Below, in pieces: positions 26,446 through 35,388 of a stretch of 64,000 nt of DNA (its first letter is position 1; every line of letters begins with the position of its first letter). Location of the stretch: positions 248,001 to 312,000 of the forward strand of contig NZ_SSBL01000003.1 in NCBI RefSeq assembly GCF_004795105.1, in the 5' to 3' direction. The notes under the pieces are model-generated. The model saw nothing but the letters and a program-made list of their open reading frames with translations. It made no database searches and was not told the origin of the DNA. The position numbers and the translations under genes were made by a program. Origin of the DNA: Streptomyces sp. A0642 (GTDB lineage Bacteria > Actinomycetota > Actinomycetes > Streptomycetales > Streptomycetaceae).

Positions 26446-27675
26446 ATGCCGAACTTCCTGCCGCCGACCGGGCCACAACGCACCCTCTCGCTCGCCCAGT
26501 TGAGCAACTCCGTCGGTGACGGTGCGTACTACGTCACCTCGGCTCTCTACTTCACCCATGTGGTCGGCCTCGCTCCCGCCCGGATCGGGCTCGGGCTCAC
26601 CGTCGCCTGGGCGGTCGGGTCCGTCGTCGGCGTGCCGCTCGGGCGGCTCGCGGACCGCCGGGGCCCGAGGGGAACGGCGGTCCTGCTCGCCCTCGCCACC
26701 GGTGCCGCGGTCGCCTCCTTCCTCGTCGTCAGGGACTTCGCGCCGTTCCTCGCGGCGGCCTGCCTCTACGCCACGGCGCAATCGGGGCTCGCCGCCGCCC
26801 GTCAGGCGCTGCTCGCGGGCCTCGTCACCCAGGAGGAGCGCACCGGGGCGCTCGCCCATCTGCAGTCGACGCTCAACGCGGGCCTGGCCGTGGGCGCCGC
26901 ACTCGGCGGCTTCGCGCTGTCCGCCGGAACGACGACGGCGTTCCTCACCGTGTTCGCCGTCGACGCGGCGAGCTTTCTGATCTGCGCGCTCGTCCTGCTC
27001 CGGCTGCCCTCCGTCGCCGCCGTGCCCGGTGACCGGGGCGCGAAGCTCTCGGTGCTGCGGGACCGGCCGTACGCCGTCATCACGCTCCTCAACACCGTGC
27101 TGCTCCTGAGGATGCCGCTGCTCAGCCTCGGCCTGCCGCTGTGGATCACCGAGCGGACCGAGGCCCCCGAGTGGGTGGTCTCCGCGCTCTTCGTGCTCAA
27201 CACCGGTGCCGTGATGCTCTTCCAGGTCCGCACCGCCCGCTCCGTGAACGGCATCTCCACAGCCGCCCGCGCGCTGCGCCGGTCCGGCGCGCTCATGCTC
27301 CTCACCTGCGCGGTCTTCGCCCTGTCGGCGGCGGACTCCCCATGGATCGCCGTGACCGCCCTCGCCGCCGGCTCCGTCCTGCTGGTCGCCGCCGAGATGC
27401 TGCACTCGGCCGGCTCCTGGCAGCTCTCCTTCGATCTGGCGCCGACGGGGCGCACCGGGGAGTACCAGGGCTTCTTCGGCACCGGTGTGACCGTCGCGCG
27501 CACGCTGGGGCCCCTGCTGCTCACCGCACTGCTGGTCGGGTGGGGCACGGCGGGCTGGCTCCTGCTCGGCGTGACGGTCCTCGCCGCCTCGTACGCGCTG
27601 GGACCCGCGGCCCGGTGGGCAGCGGGGACGCGTCAGGAGCCCGCCCCCGCACCGGTCGTCGCGCAAGGCGTCTGA
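26446..27675 (+). CDS. MFS transporter
   Basis: A 409-residue membrane protein with about 12 predicted helices. The loop 2-3 motif GRLADRRGPRG near residue 65 is the MFS motif A. It is closest in style to small-molecule exporters of actinobacteria, with no recognisable substrate motif. I chose ATG 26446; no Shine-Dalgarno is present, and TATCGT at 26432-26437 would give a leaderless transcript. An in-frame GTG at 26416 lies inside the upstream stem-loop and is less likely. The role is most likely efflux. Confidence 0.85.
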   Translation: MPNFLPPTGPQRTLSLAQLSNSVGDGAYYVTSALYFTHVVGLAPARIGLGLTVAWAVGSVVGVPLGRLADRRGPRGTAVLLALATGAAVASFLVVRDFAPFLAAACLYATAQSGLAAARQALLAGLVTQEERTGALAHLQSTLNAGLAVGAALGGFALSAGTTTAFLTVFAVDAASFLICALVLLRLPSVAAVPGDRGAKLSVLRDRPYAVITLLNTVLLLRMPLLSLGLPLWITERTEAPEWVVSALFVLNTGAVMLFQVRTARSVNGISTAARALRRSGALMLLTCAVFALSAADSPWIAVTALAAGSVLLVAAEMLHSAGSWQLSFDLAPTGRTGEYQGFFGTGVTVARTLGPLLLTALLVGWGTAGWLLLGVTVLAASYALGPAARWAAGTRQEPAPAPVVAQGV

Positions 27676-27738
27676 ACACGTGCCCGGACCGCTCGGGCGG
27701 CGGCCTCGGCGGGCGGATCCGGGACCGCCCGCAGGGCG

Positions 27739-27775
27739 CCCGGGCGGGCGGCTTCCGAAGCACCGCCCGCCCGGG
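27739..27775 (+). terminator. Strong hairpin after the MFS gene
   Basis: A perfect 13-base-pair stem (CCCGGGCGGGCGG with CCGCCCGCCCGGG) closed by an 11-base loop that itself contains CTTC/GAAG. It lies 64 bases after the MFS stop and isolates it from the next transporter gene. Confidence 0.8.
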
Positions 27776-27928
27776 GCCGGGACGCCGAGGCCGTGTCGCC
27801 CGATTGGCGGCCCCCGGCGGGCGGCGCTAACGTCGGTGGAGTGAACGACTGCGTGCACTGACGGACTGCGTGCACCGACGGCTCGGGTCCTCCGAACGGC
27901 CCGGGCGCGAGCGAGTACGAGTAAACCC

Positions 27929-29590
27929 ATGACGAGTTCCCACGCGACACCTCACCAGGCTGCCGAATTCCCGAAGACGGGACGAGGCAGCGGGATCGCC
28001 CTACTCGTCATCTGCTCGTGCCAGTTGATGGTGGTCCTCGACATCACCATCGTGAACATCGCCCTCCCGCACATCCAGTCCTCGCTGGGCTTCTCCACCG
28101 AGAACCTGTCGTGGGTGATCAACGCCTACACCCTGACCTTCGGCGGACTGCTCCTGCTGGGCGGACGGCTGGGAGACATCCTCGGCCGGCGCCGCGTCTT
28201 CATGTTCGGCGTCGGCCTCTTCGTCTTCGCCTCCCTGCTAGGCGGGCTTTCCCAGGAGTCCTGGCAACTGCTCGCCGCCCGTTCCCTCCAAGGGGTCGGC
28301 GGTGCGATCGCCTCGCCGACCGCCCTGTCGCTCATCACCACGACGTTCCGCGAAGGACCCGCACGCAACAGGGCGTTCGGGGTGTTCGCGGCCGTGTCGG
28401 CGGGCGGCAGCGCCATCGGTCTGCTGGCGGGCGGCGTGCTGGTGGAGTGGCTCGACTGGCGGTGGATCTTCTTCGTCAACATCCCCATCGGTCTGCTGAT
28501 CGTACTGGCCACGCCCCGCTACATCCGGGAGTCCGAACGCCATCCCGGCCACTTCGACCTCATCGGCGCGCTCACGGCGACGGCCGGCATGGTGTGCCTC
28601 GTCTACGGCTTCATCCGCGCGTCCGAAGAGGGCTGGAGCGACGTCCTCACCCTGGCCGCCTTCGCCGCGGCCGTGGTGCTGCTCGCCCTCTTCGTCGCGG
28701 TCGAGAGCCGGTCCCGGCAGCCGATCACCCCTCTGTGGATGTTCCGCGACCGCAACCGGGCCGGCACGTACGGAATGATGCTGAGCCTGGCCGCGGCGAT
28801 GTTCGGGATGTTCTTCTTCCTGACGCTGTTCGTCCAGAACATCCTGAACTTCAGCCCGTTGAAGGCCGGCCTCGCCTTCCTTCCGGTCAGCGCCATCATC
28901 GCGATCGGCGCCGGCATCGCCTCCCAGCTGCTGCCCAAATGGGGCCCGAAGCCGTTCATGGTGACGGGCGCCGTCCTGGCCGCCGTGGGCCTGGGCTGGC
29001 TGACGCAGACCGATGTCCACAGTTCGTACCTGGGCAGTCTGCTCGGCCCGATCCTGGTGTTCGGCCTGGGCATGGGACTGCAGTTCGTCTCGCTGACGCT
29101 GATGGCCGTGTCCGGGGTGCAGCCGAAGGAGGCCGGTGCGGCATCCGGCATCCTCAACACGACGCAGCAGGTGGGCGGATCGCTCGGCCTGTCCATCCTC
29201 GTCACCGTCTTCGGTACGGCGAGCCGCAACGAGGCGACCGACCAGGTCCCGAAGTTCCTCGCGGATGCCACACCGGCCCAGCTGGCGGAGTTCCGCAGAA
29301 CCGGAGAACTCCCGGGGCAGTGGGGCGACCAGGTCCTGGCGTCCGGAGTCTCCCAGGCCTTCATCGCCGCCGCGGCCTTCGCGGTCGTCGCCGCCCTGAT
29401 CGCCCTGATCGTCATCCAGGTGCGCCCCTCGGACCTGGAGCGACTGCGCGGTGACGGTGCGATGCCCGGGGCGGGGACGCCGGACGGGGAGCCGGCGGCG
29501 GAGACGGCCGGGGCCGCCGCGTCGCAGCCGGATCCGGCCGAGCGGCCGCCGGGCAGTGACGCCCGCGAAGGCCGCCGTCCGGAGCGGTGA
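27929..29590 (+). CDS. MFS drug exporter, DHA2 (14-helix EmrB/QacA) family
   Basis: A 553-residue proton-driven efflux protein. The first helix carries the DHA2 motif LMVVLDITIVNIALPHIQ (about residues 32-49), followed by SWVINAYTLTFGGLLLLGGRLGD and motif C-like GGAIASPTALSLI. About 14 helices run to residue 500, and a polar, Pro/Gly/Ala-rich cytoplasmic tail follows. Such pumps export antibiotics or toxic compounds. Its 3' end almost touches the convergent MMPL gene (6 bases apart), with no hairpin seen between them. Confidence 0.92.
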   Translation: MTSSHATPHQAAEFPKTGRGSGIALLVICSCQLMVVLDITIVNIALPHIQSSLGFSTENLSWVINAYTLTFGGLLLLGGRLGDILGRRRVFMFGVGLFVFASLLGGLSQESWQLLAARSLQGVGGAIASPTALSLITTTFREGPARNRAFGVFAAVSAGGSAIGLLAGGVLVEWLDWRWIFFVNIPIGLLIVLATPRYIRESERHPGHFDLIGALTATAGMVCLVYGFIRASEEGWSDVLTLAAFAAAVVLLALFVAVESRSRQPITPLWMFRDRNRAGTYGMMLSLAAAMFGMFFFLTLFVQNILNFSPLKAGLAFLPVSAIIAIGAGIASQLLPKWGPKPFMVTGAVLAAVGLGWLTQTDVHSSYLGSLLGPILVFGLGMGLQFVSLTLMAVSGVQPKEAGAASGILNTTQQVGGSLGLSILVTVFGTASRNEATDQVPKFLADATPAQLAEFRRTGELPGQWGDQVLASGVSQAFIAAAAFAVVAALIALIVIQVRPSDLERLRGDGAMPGAGTPDGEPAAETAGAAASQPDPAERPPGSDAREGRRPER

Positions 29591-29595
29591 CCCCG

Positions 29596-31743
29596 CTACG
29601 TTCGCGGCGCCGCCCCGGCGTCCTTCACGGCCCCACCCTCTTCGCGGGCCGGCCGGCTCGGCCACCACACCCGCGGTCCGATGTCGAGGAACAGCGAGGT
29701 GACCAGTACCGAACGCACGACGAAGGTGTCCAGCAGGACGCCCAGGGCCACCGCGAACCCGATCTCCGCGAAGACCACGACCGGCAGGGTGCCGAGTGCC
29801 GCGAACGTGCCGGCGAGCACCAGGCCGGCCGACGTGATCACCGCGCCGGTGGCCGCGAGACCGGCGACCACACCGGCCCGGGTGCCCTGGAGCGCCGCCT
29901 CCTCGCGGATCCTCGTCGAGAGGAAGATGTTGTAGTCGATGCCGAGGGCCACCAGGAACACGAAGACGAAGAGCGGGAAGTCCGTCGACTCGCCCGCGTA
30001 GTCGAAGACGTGACGGAACGCCAGCGCGCTGATGCCGAGTGCGGCGGCGAAGGACAGCACCACCGTCGCCACCAGCACCACGGGTGCCACCACCGCTCGC
30101 AGCAGCAGTCCCAGGATGATCAGCACCACCAGGAGCACCAGCGGGATGATCAGCAGGTTGTCGTGCCTCGTCGCGGCGTCCATGTCGAGCAGGGCCGCGG
30201 TGCTGCCGCCCACCTGGGCATCCGCTCCCGGCACCGCGTGCACCGCGTCGCGGACCCGCTCCACCGTCTCCTGGGCCTCGTCGCTGTCCCCCGGATCGGT
30301 CATCGTCGCCTCGAGGATGACCTGCCCGTTCGCCTCCGGCCGGGCCCCGGGCGGCGTACCGACCGAACCGGGCACCACCCCCCGGGTCGTGGCCACCGCG
30401 GCCCGTACCGCCGGGCCGCGGTCCGCCGCCGCGACGATCACCAGGGGATCGCCGCTGCCCCCGGGGAAATACCGGTCCTGGACCTCCTGGCCGGTGATCG
30501 AATCCGGCTTGCCGGTGAACGAGTCGGCGTTGCTGAGGCCGGAGGCCTCCAGTTGCGTCAGCCCCAGGGAGAGGCCGGCCAGCACCACCGCGGTGACGAT
30601 CCAGATCGTGCGCGGCCTGCGGGCCTGCCGCTGCCCCATCCGTGCCCAGAATCCACGCTCGGTCGGCTCGGCGGAGCCGAAGTGCGGGACCACGGGCCAG
30701 AAGACCCACCGGCCGAAGATCACCAGCAGGGCGGGCAGCAGGGTGAGCATGGAGATCAGGGCGACGGCCACCCCGATCGCGGCGACGGGCCCGAGCCCCC
30801 GGGTCGAGTTCATCTCCGCGACCAGCAGCACCAGCATGCCGAGCACCACCGTGCCGCTGCTCGCCAGCACCGCGGGGCCGGCACGGTGGAGTGCCCGGGC
30901 CATCGCCTCGTGCCGGTCCTCGTGCCGGCGGAGCTCTTCCCGGTAGCGGGCCACGAGCAGCAGGGCGTAGTCCGTCCCCGCGCCGAACACCAGCACCGTG
31001 AGGATGCCCGCGCTCTGGCCGTTCACGGTCAGGCCCGCGTGCGCGGCGAGCAGATAGATCACCGCCTGGGCGCTGAAGAGCGCCGCCACGACCGCGATCA
31101 CGGGCAGCAACAGCAGGGTGGGGCTGCGGTAGGTGATCAGCAACATCACGACCACCACCGCGAGTGCCGCGAGCAGCAGGGTGGAATCGATGCCGGAGAA
31201 GGCCTCGGCGGAGTCGGCCGTGACACCGCCGGGGCCGGTGACGTGCACGGCGAGGCCGCCGCCGCTCTTGCCCACGACCTCCCTGATGTCGTCCACCGCG
31301 GGGCCGATCTGTTCCCAGCCCTCTTCCCCCATCGTGATGGGCACGAAGACCTGCGCGGCCCGGGGCGCGGCCTTCCTGTCGTAGACGGGACCCCGGGTCT
31401 CGGCGCCCCGCACGCCGTGCGCGTCGAGCGCGCGCAACTGTCCGGCGTCCCCGACGATCCGGGAGCGGTCCGCCGCGGTCAGCCCGTCGTCACGGGCGTA
31501 CACCACGATGGCGGTGATGATCTCGGGTCTGAAGTCCTTCGAGCTCTCCAGGACCTGGGTGGACTCCGCGCTGCTCGGCAGCCAGGACGTGGCGTCGTTG
31601 TCCTGGGCATCGGTGAGCTTCTGGGCGAGGGGTGCCGCGACGACGAACACGATCAGCCACAACGCCACGATCAGCCATTTGGTGCGTCGTCCGCATACGT
31701 AGGCGGCCACGCCCGGCGGTCGACGCTGCTGTACGTCCGGCAT
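29596..31743 (-). CDS. MMPL-family RND transporter
   Basis: A 715-residue membrane protein of the actinobacterial MMPL (ActII-3-like) family. It has the N-terminal helix WLIVALWLIVFVVAAPLA, an extracytoplasmic domain of about 150 residues, five helices with GAGTDYALLLVARYREEL (motif with conserved Asp-Tyr pairs), and then a second copy of the same architecture with LGIDYNIFLSTRIREE. These proteins export lipids or secondary metabolites using the proton gradient. It is convergent to the DHA2 pump. No lipid or polyketide synthase is present in the window, so the cargo is unknown. Confidence 0.92.
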   Translation of the reverse strand: MPDVQQRRPPGVAAYVCGRRTKWLIVALWLIVFVVAAPLAQKLTDAQDNDATSWLPSSAESTQVLESSKDFRPEIITAIVVYARDDGLTAADRSRIVGDAGQLRALDAHGVRGAETRGPVYDRKAAPRAAQVFVPITMGEEGWEQIGPAVDDIREVVGKSGGGLAVHVTGPGGVTADSAEAFSGIDSTLLLAALAVVVVMLLITYRSPTLLLLPVIAVVAALFSAQAVIYLLAAHAGLTVNGQSAGILTVLVFGAGTDYALLLVARYREELRRHEDRHEAMARALHRAGPAVLASSGTVVLGMLVLLVAEMNSTRGLGPVAAIGVAVALISMLTLLPALLVIFGRWVFWPVVPHFGSAEPTERGFWARMGQRQARRPRTIWIVTAVVLAGLSLGLTQLEASGLSNADSFTGKPDSITGQEVQDRYFPGGSGDPLVIVAAADRGPAVRAAVATTRGVVPGSVGTPPGARPEANGQVILEATMTDPGDSDEAQETVERVRDAVHAVPGADAQVGGSTAALLDMDAATRHDNLLIIPLVLLVVLIILGLLLRAVVAPVVLVATVVLSFAAALGISALAFRHVFDYAGESTDFPLFVFVFLVALGIDYNIFLSTRIREEAALQGTRAGVVAGLAATGAVITSAGLVLAGTFAALGTLPVVVFAEIGFAVALGVLLDTFVVRSVLVTSLFLDIGPRVWWPSRPAREEGGAVKDAGAAPRT

Positions 31744-32026
31744 GCCACTCCCCGTACTCCGTCATGAGCGGGGACGTCGTCATCGAGGGGGAGGGCGGCC
31801 GCCGGGGCGGCCCGTCCAGCGCCGATACCGCAACGTCACCCGTTCCCAGGTTCCGTGCCGGTGACAGTAGGCGGCATGCCGCTGAGCGGCCCCGCGACAT
31901 GCCGCCGGGCCGCTGCCCGGCCCCCGTTCGGCCACGTCGGTTCGGACGAAGGGGCAGGGACCGGGGGCGTTGCCGCCGCGCCGGCCTGGCGCCCCAGGGA
32001 GCCCGGACCCGTGGGTACGGCAGCCC

Positions 32027-34318
32027 TTACTCCTTGACCGTGAACCCCGCCCGCAGGAGGACGTCGTCGCAGGAGGACGGCCCGACGAGCAGCTCGAAGG
32101 AACCCGGCTCGACGATCCGCCTGCCCTCGGCGTCCACGAGGCTGCAGTCGGCGACCGGCAGCTCGATGGAGACCTCACGCGACTCACCCGGGGCCAGCAG
32201 CACCTGGCGGTAGGCCTTGAGTTCCTTCTCCGCCCAGGTCACGGAGGTCACCGTGTCACTGACGTACACCTGGACCGTCTCCCGCACGGGACGCTCACCG
32301 GTGTTGCGGACGGTGATCCGCGCCCGCAGCGTGTCACTCGCCCCGAGGACGTCGGTGAGCACCTCCAGGCCGGTGTAGGCGACCGTCGTGTAGCTGAGGC
32401 CCTGGCCGAAGACGAAGGCCGGACGCTGCGTCAGGTCGGCGTAGCGCGTGCCGTGCTGGCCGCGCACCTGGTTGTAGTACGTCGGCTGCTGACCCGCGTG
32501 ACGGGCGAAGGAGACGGGCAGCCGCCCGGACGGCTCGATGAGACCGAGCGCGAGTTCGGCGACGGCCCGGCCACCGCACATGCCGGGGTTGAAGGCGTGC
32601 ACGAGCGCTGCCGCCCGGTGGGCGGACGGCGGCAGCACGAGCGGCTTGGAGCTGATGACGACCACGACGAGCGGCTTGCCCGTCGACGCGAGGGCGTCGA
32701 GCAGTGCGACCTGGCCGCCGACCAGCTCCAGGGTCGCCGTCGAGCGGCCCTCGCCGACCAGTTCGATCCGGTCACCCACGACGGCGACGACGTAGTCGGC
32801 CGCCTCCGCCGCGGCGACCGCCTCGGCGATCATGTCCGGGGAGGGCTCCGCCGGGACGACGATCTCCGGCCGGGGCTGCCCGTCGGGGAAGAAGGCGCCC
32901 TCGGGGTCCGGGCCCACGGTCAGGATGTCGGCGCCCCGGGCGTGCGTGACGGTCCAGCCCTCCGGCACGTGCTCACGGAAGCCGTCCAGCACCGTACGGA
33001 TCATGGCGCGGGGGTGCCCGTCCGGCAGCCAGTCCGCCTGACCGGACGAGCCCGCCCAGTCGCCGAGCTGCGTCTGCGCGTCGTCGGCGTTCGGGCCGAT
33101 CACGGCGACCGTGCGCGGCGGGGTTCCGGAGGCCGCGACCGCGCGGCCGCCGGAACCGGCTTCGAACCCGCCGGCCAGCGGCAGCGTGCCGTCGTTCGCC
33201 AGCAGCACCAGCGAGCGGCGGGCCGCTTCGAGGTTCAGGGCGGTGTGGTCGGCGCCGCCGATGACAGCGGCCTGGCGCTCGCGGTCGGGATGGCGCGGAT
33301 TCTCGAACAGACCCAGTTCGAACTTGAGCGTGAGGATGCGCCGGACCGCCGAGTCGATCTCCGCCTCGTCCAGGGCGCCCGAGGCGACCGCCTCCTGCGC
33401 ACCGTCGAAGAACGCCGGCGTCGTCATCACCATGTCGTTGCCCGCCCGGACCGCGGCGGCGGCCGCCTGCGTGTCGTCGGCGTACACGTGCTGCTCCCAC
33501 ACCATGCGGCCGACGTTGTCCCAGTCGGTCACCAGTGTGCCGGTGTAGCCCCACTCGCCCCGCAGCACCTCGTTCAGCAGCCAGTTGTTGACCGTGATCG
33601 GTACCCCGTCCATGGACTGGTAGCCGAGCATGAACGTCCGGCAGCCCTCGCGGGCGACGCGCTCGAACGGCGGCAGGAACCACGAGCGCAGCTTGCGCCG
33701 GGAGATGTCGGCCTCGCTGGCGTCCCGGCCGCCCTGGGTCTCGGAGTACCCGGCGAAGTGCTTGGCGCACGCGAGGATCGCCGTCGGATCGTCCAGCCCG
33801 TCGCCCTGGTAGCCGCGCACCATCGCCGAGGCGAGCTCGCCGATGAGGAAGGGGTCCTCCCCGAACGTCTCGCTGACGCGGCCCCAGCGCAGGTCCCGGG
33901 TGATGCACAGGACCGGGGAGAACGTCCAGTGCACCCCGGTCGCGGAAACCTCGACGGCCGTCGCCCGGGCGATCCGCTCCACGAGATCCGGGTCCCAGGT
34001 CGCCGCCATCCCCAGCTGGGTGGGGTAGATCGTGGCGCCCTCCCAGAACGAGTGGCCGTGGATGCAGTCCTCCGCCACGAGCAGAGGGATCCCGAGCCGG
34101 GTCCGCGCGGTGAGCGCGGCGGCCTCCAGAACACGGTCGGGGGAGGCGTGGAGGATCGATCCCGCGTGCAGGTCCTCGATGAGGTGCCGGACCCCGTCCT
34201 TCGCGTTCAGCTGGAGCATCTGGCCGACCTTCTCCGGCAGCGTCATCCGGCCGACCAGGTCGGCGACGCGCTCGGGGACGGACAGTTCGGGGTCGAGGTA
34301 GGGCAGGCAGGAGCCCAC
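32027..34318 (-). CDS. Beta-glucosidase-like glycoside hydrolase, GH3 family
   Basis: A 763-residue GH3 enzyme without signal peptide. It begins with the TIM-barrel domain (LPYLDPELSVPERVADLVGRM), continues with CAKHFAGYSETQGGRD (about residue 200) and the nucleophile Asp in TLVTDWDNVGRM (about 270). The alpha/beta sandwich domain follows, with the C-terminal fibronectin type III-like domain from about 640 (ETVQVYVSD). It probably hydrolyses beta-glucosides or xylosides taken up by the cell. I chose GTG 34318, 5 bases after AAAGGAA, as the start; a GTG 15 bases earlier is possible. It is divergent from a TetR gene with a palindrome between them. Confidence 0.92.
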   Translation of the reverse strand: MGSCLPYLDPELSVPERVADLVGRMTLPEKVGQMLQLNAKDGVRHLIEDLHAGSILHASPDRVLEAAALTARTRLGIPLLVAEDCIHGHSFWEGATIYPTQLGMAATWDPDLVERIARATAVEVSATGVHWTFSPVLCITRDLRWGRVSETFGEDPFLIGELASAMVRGYQGDGLDDPTAILACAKHFAGYSETQGGRDASEADISRRKLRSWFLPPFERVAREGCRTFMLGYQSMDGVPITVNNWLLNEVLRGEWGYTGTLVTDWDNVGRMVWEQHVYADDTQAAAAAVRAGNDMVMTTPAFFDGAQEAVASGALDEAEIDSAVRRILTLKFELGLFENPRHPDRERQAAVIGGADHTALNLEAARRSLVLLANDGTLPLAGGFEAGSGGRAVAASGTPPRTVAVIGPNADDAQTQLGDWAGSSGQADWLPDGHPRAMIRTVLDGFREHVPEGWTVTHARGADILTVGPDPEGAFFPDGQPRPEIVVPAEPSPDMIAEAVAAAEAADYVVAVVGDRIELVGEGRSTATLELVGGQVALLDALASTGKPLVVVVISSKPLVLPPSAHRAAALVHAFNPGMCGGRAVAELALGLIEPSGRLPVSFARHAGQQPTYYNQVRGQHGTRYADLTQRPAFVFGQGLSYTTVAYTGLEVLTDVLGASDTLRARITVRNTGERPVRETVQVYVSDTVTSVTWAEKELKAYRQVLLAPGESREVSIELPVADCSLVDAEGRRIVEPGSFELLVGPSSCDDVLLRAGFTVKE

Positions 34319-34333
34319 GGGAGTTCCTTTCAC

Positions 34334-34348
34334 AACGTCAGTGACGTT
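34334..34348. promoter_or_regulatory. Palindromic operator upstream of the GH3 gene
   Basis: AACGTCA, G, TGACGTT: a perfect 7-1-7 palindrome 16 bases before the GH3 start codon, AT-richer than its surroundings, with partly symmetric flanks. Its place between GH3 and a divergent TetR gene makes it the likely TetR site, though a LacI/GntR-type regulator encoded elsewhere cannot be excluded. Confidence 0.6.
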
Positions 34349-34501
34349 CTCATCGGGCGGACGCCAGGATGCTGGGACGGCGGGGCACGGCCCGGCTCGG
34401 CCGCTGGACATCACCGTACGCTCAATCCCGACCGCGTGGTAAGTATGTGAGTGTGCGACCGTACGCGGGATGCCGTCCGACATGACCGGGGAGTGTGGCG
34501 A

Positions 34502-35101
34502 GTGACGGGTGACCTGCGCCGTGGCTATGCGAAGGGCCGCGCCAGGCGCGTGGAGATCCTCGACCAGGCCATGGCCCTGTTCGGCGAGGCCGGCTACCGG
34601 GGCGCCTCGTTGCGGGAGATCGCGACCCGTTGCGGCATCTCGCACCCGGGGCTGCTGCACCACTTCCCCACGAAGGGCTCCCTGTTGCTCGCGGTCCTCG
34701 AACACCGCGACGAGGTGGACGGCGCGTGGCTCTCCGTCGGTGATCCCACGGGCGTGGACCGGCTGCGCCGGCTGATCGGGCTGGCCGCGTTGAACGCCGA
34801 ACGGCGGGGGATAGTCGAGCTGTTCTCCGTACTCGCCGCCGAGGCGACCTCCGCCGACCACCCGGCGCACGCCTACTTCGTCCGGAGGTACCGCGACTCG
34901 GTCATGACCACCGCCGTCTCCTACGCCGAGGCCCGGGACGCGGGTGCCCTGCGGGACGGGATCGCCCCCGACGCGGCGGCACAGCAGCTGATCGCGCTCA
35001 TGGACGGACTCCAGACGCAGTGGCTCCTCAGCGGCTGCGCGACGGACATGGCGGGGGTGCTGCGCGCCCACGTGCAGGCCCAGTTGACCGTACGGCTCTG
35101 A
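34502..35101 (+). CDS. TetR/AcrR-family transcriptional regulator
   Basis: A 199-residue repressor. The N-terminal helix-turn-helix is RRVEILDQAMALFGEAGYRGASLREIATRC then GISHPGLLHHFPTKGSLLLAVL (about residues 14-64), and a TetR C-terminal domain follows. I chose GTG 34502 because GGGGAG lies 8 bases upstream; a start at 34451 would add 17 residues with no binding site. It is divergent from the GH3 gene and probably represses it, an unusual pairing because sugar hydrolases in Streptomyces are mostly under LacI or ROK control. Confidence 0.88.
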   Translation: MTGDLRRGYAKGRARRVEILDQAMALFGEAGYRGASLREIATRCGISHPGLLHHFPTKGSLLLAVLEHRDEVDGAWLSVGDPTGVDRLRRLIGLAALNAERRGIVELFSVLAAEATSADHPAHAYFVRRYRDSVMTTAVSYAEARDAGALRDGIAPDAAAQQLIALMDGLQTQWLLSGCATDMAGVLRAHVQAQLTVRL

Positions 35102-35106
35102 GGTGT

Positions 35107-35131
35107 GGCGGGACCGGCCGGGACGCCCGCC
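35107..35131 (+). terminator. Short GC hairpin after the TetR gene
   Basis: GGCGGG, 13-base loop, CCCGCC, starting 6 bases after the TetR stop. It is a weak but well-placed candidate terminator between the TetR and amylase genes. Confidence 0.35.
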
Positions 35132-35234
35132 CGCAGGAGCGGAACATGCCGGTCCGTTCGAGAAAGGCGTACCGGTCGGTGCCGGGGCTCTTTACGTCAT
35201 TGTCATGCCCGGGTAACTTCCTGAGCGCAAGACA

Positions 35235-35243
35235 TTGCAGCAA
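35235..35243. promoter_or_regulatory. MalR/Reg1-type site candidate upstream of the amylase
   Basis: TTGCAGCAA (TTGC/GCAA arms) lies about 146 bases before the amylase start in a stretch that is unusually AT-rich for the window. Streptomyces amylase and chitinase promoters carry TTGCAG-type repeats recognised by the LacI-family maltose regulator MalR/Reg1. The match is short, so this is tentative. Confidence 0.4.
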
Positions 35244-35388
35244 CATTCCGGCTGTGTTTACAGACGGAACGCACCCCCATCGTCAGGACCTTGAGGCGCG
35301 TCAGGGTTTCCGGCGGGATGGCGCAGGTCCCCGACTCCTGCGCCCTGGACGCCACGGCTTCGCCGTCGCCCTTCCCTGGAGACCACCC

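Noticed and set aside
31744..32026. A regulator or RNA gene between the MMPL and GH3 genes
   Set aside because: The 283 bases show no motif, strong hairpin or coding bias that I could support.
34319..35071. A long N-terminal extension of the GH3 enzyme
   Set aside because: It lies antisense to the TetR gene and has no homology-like motif.
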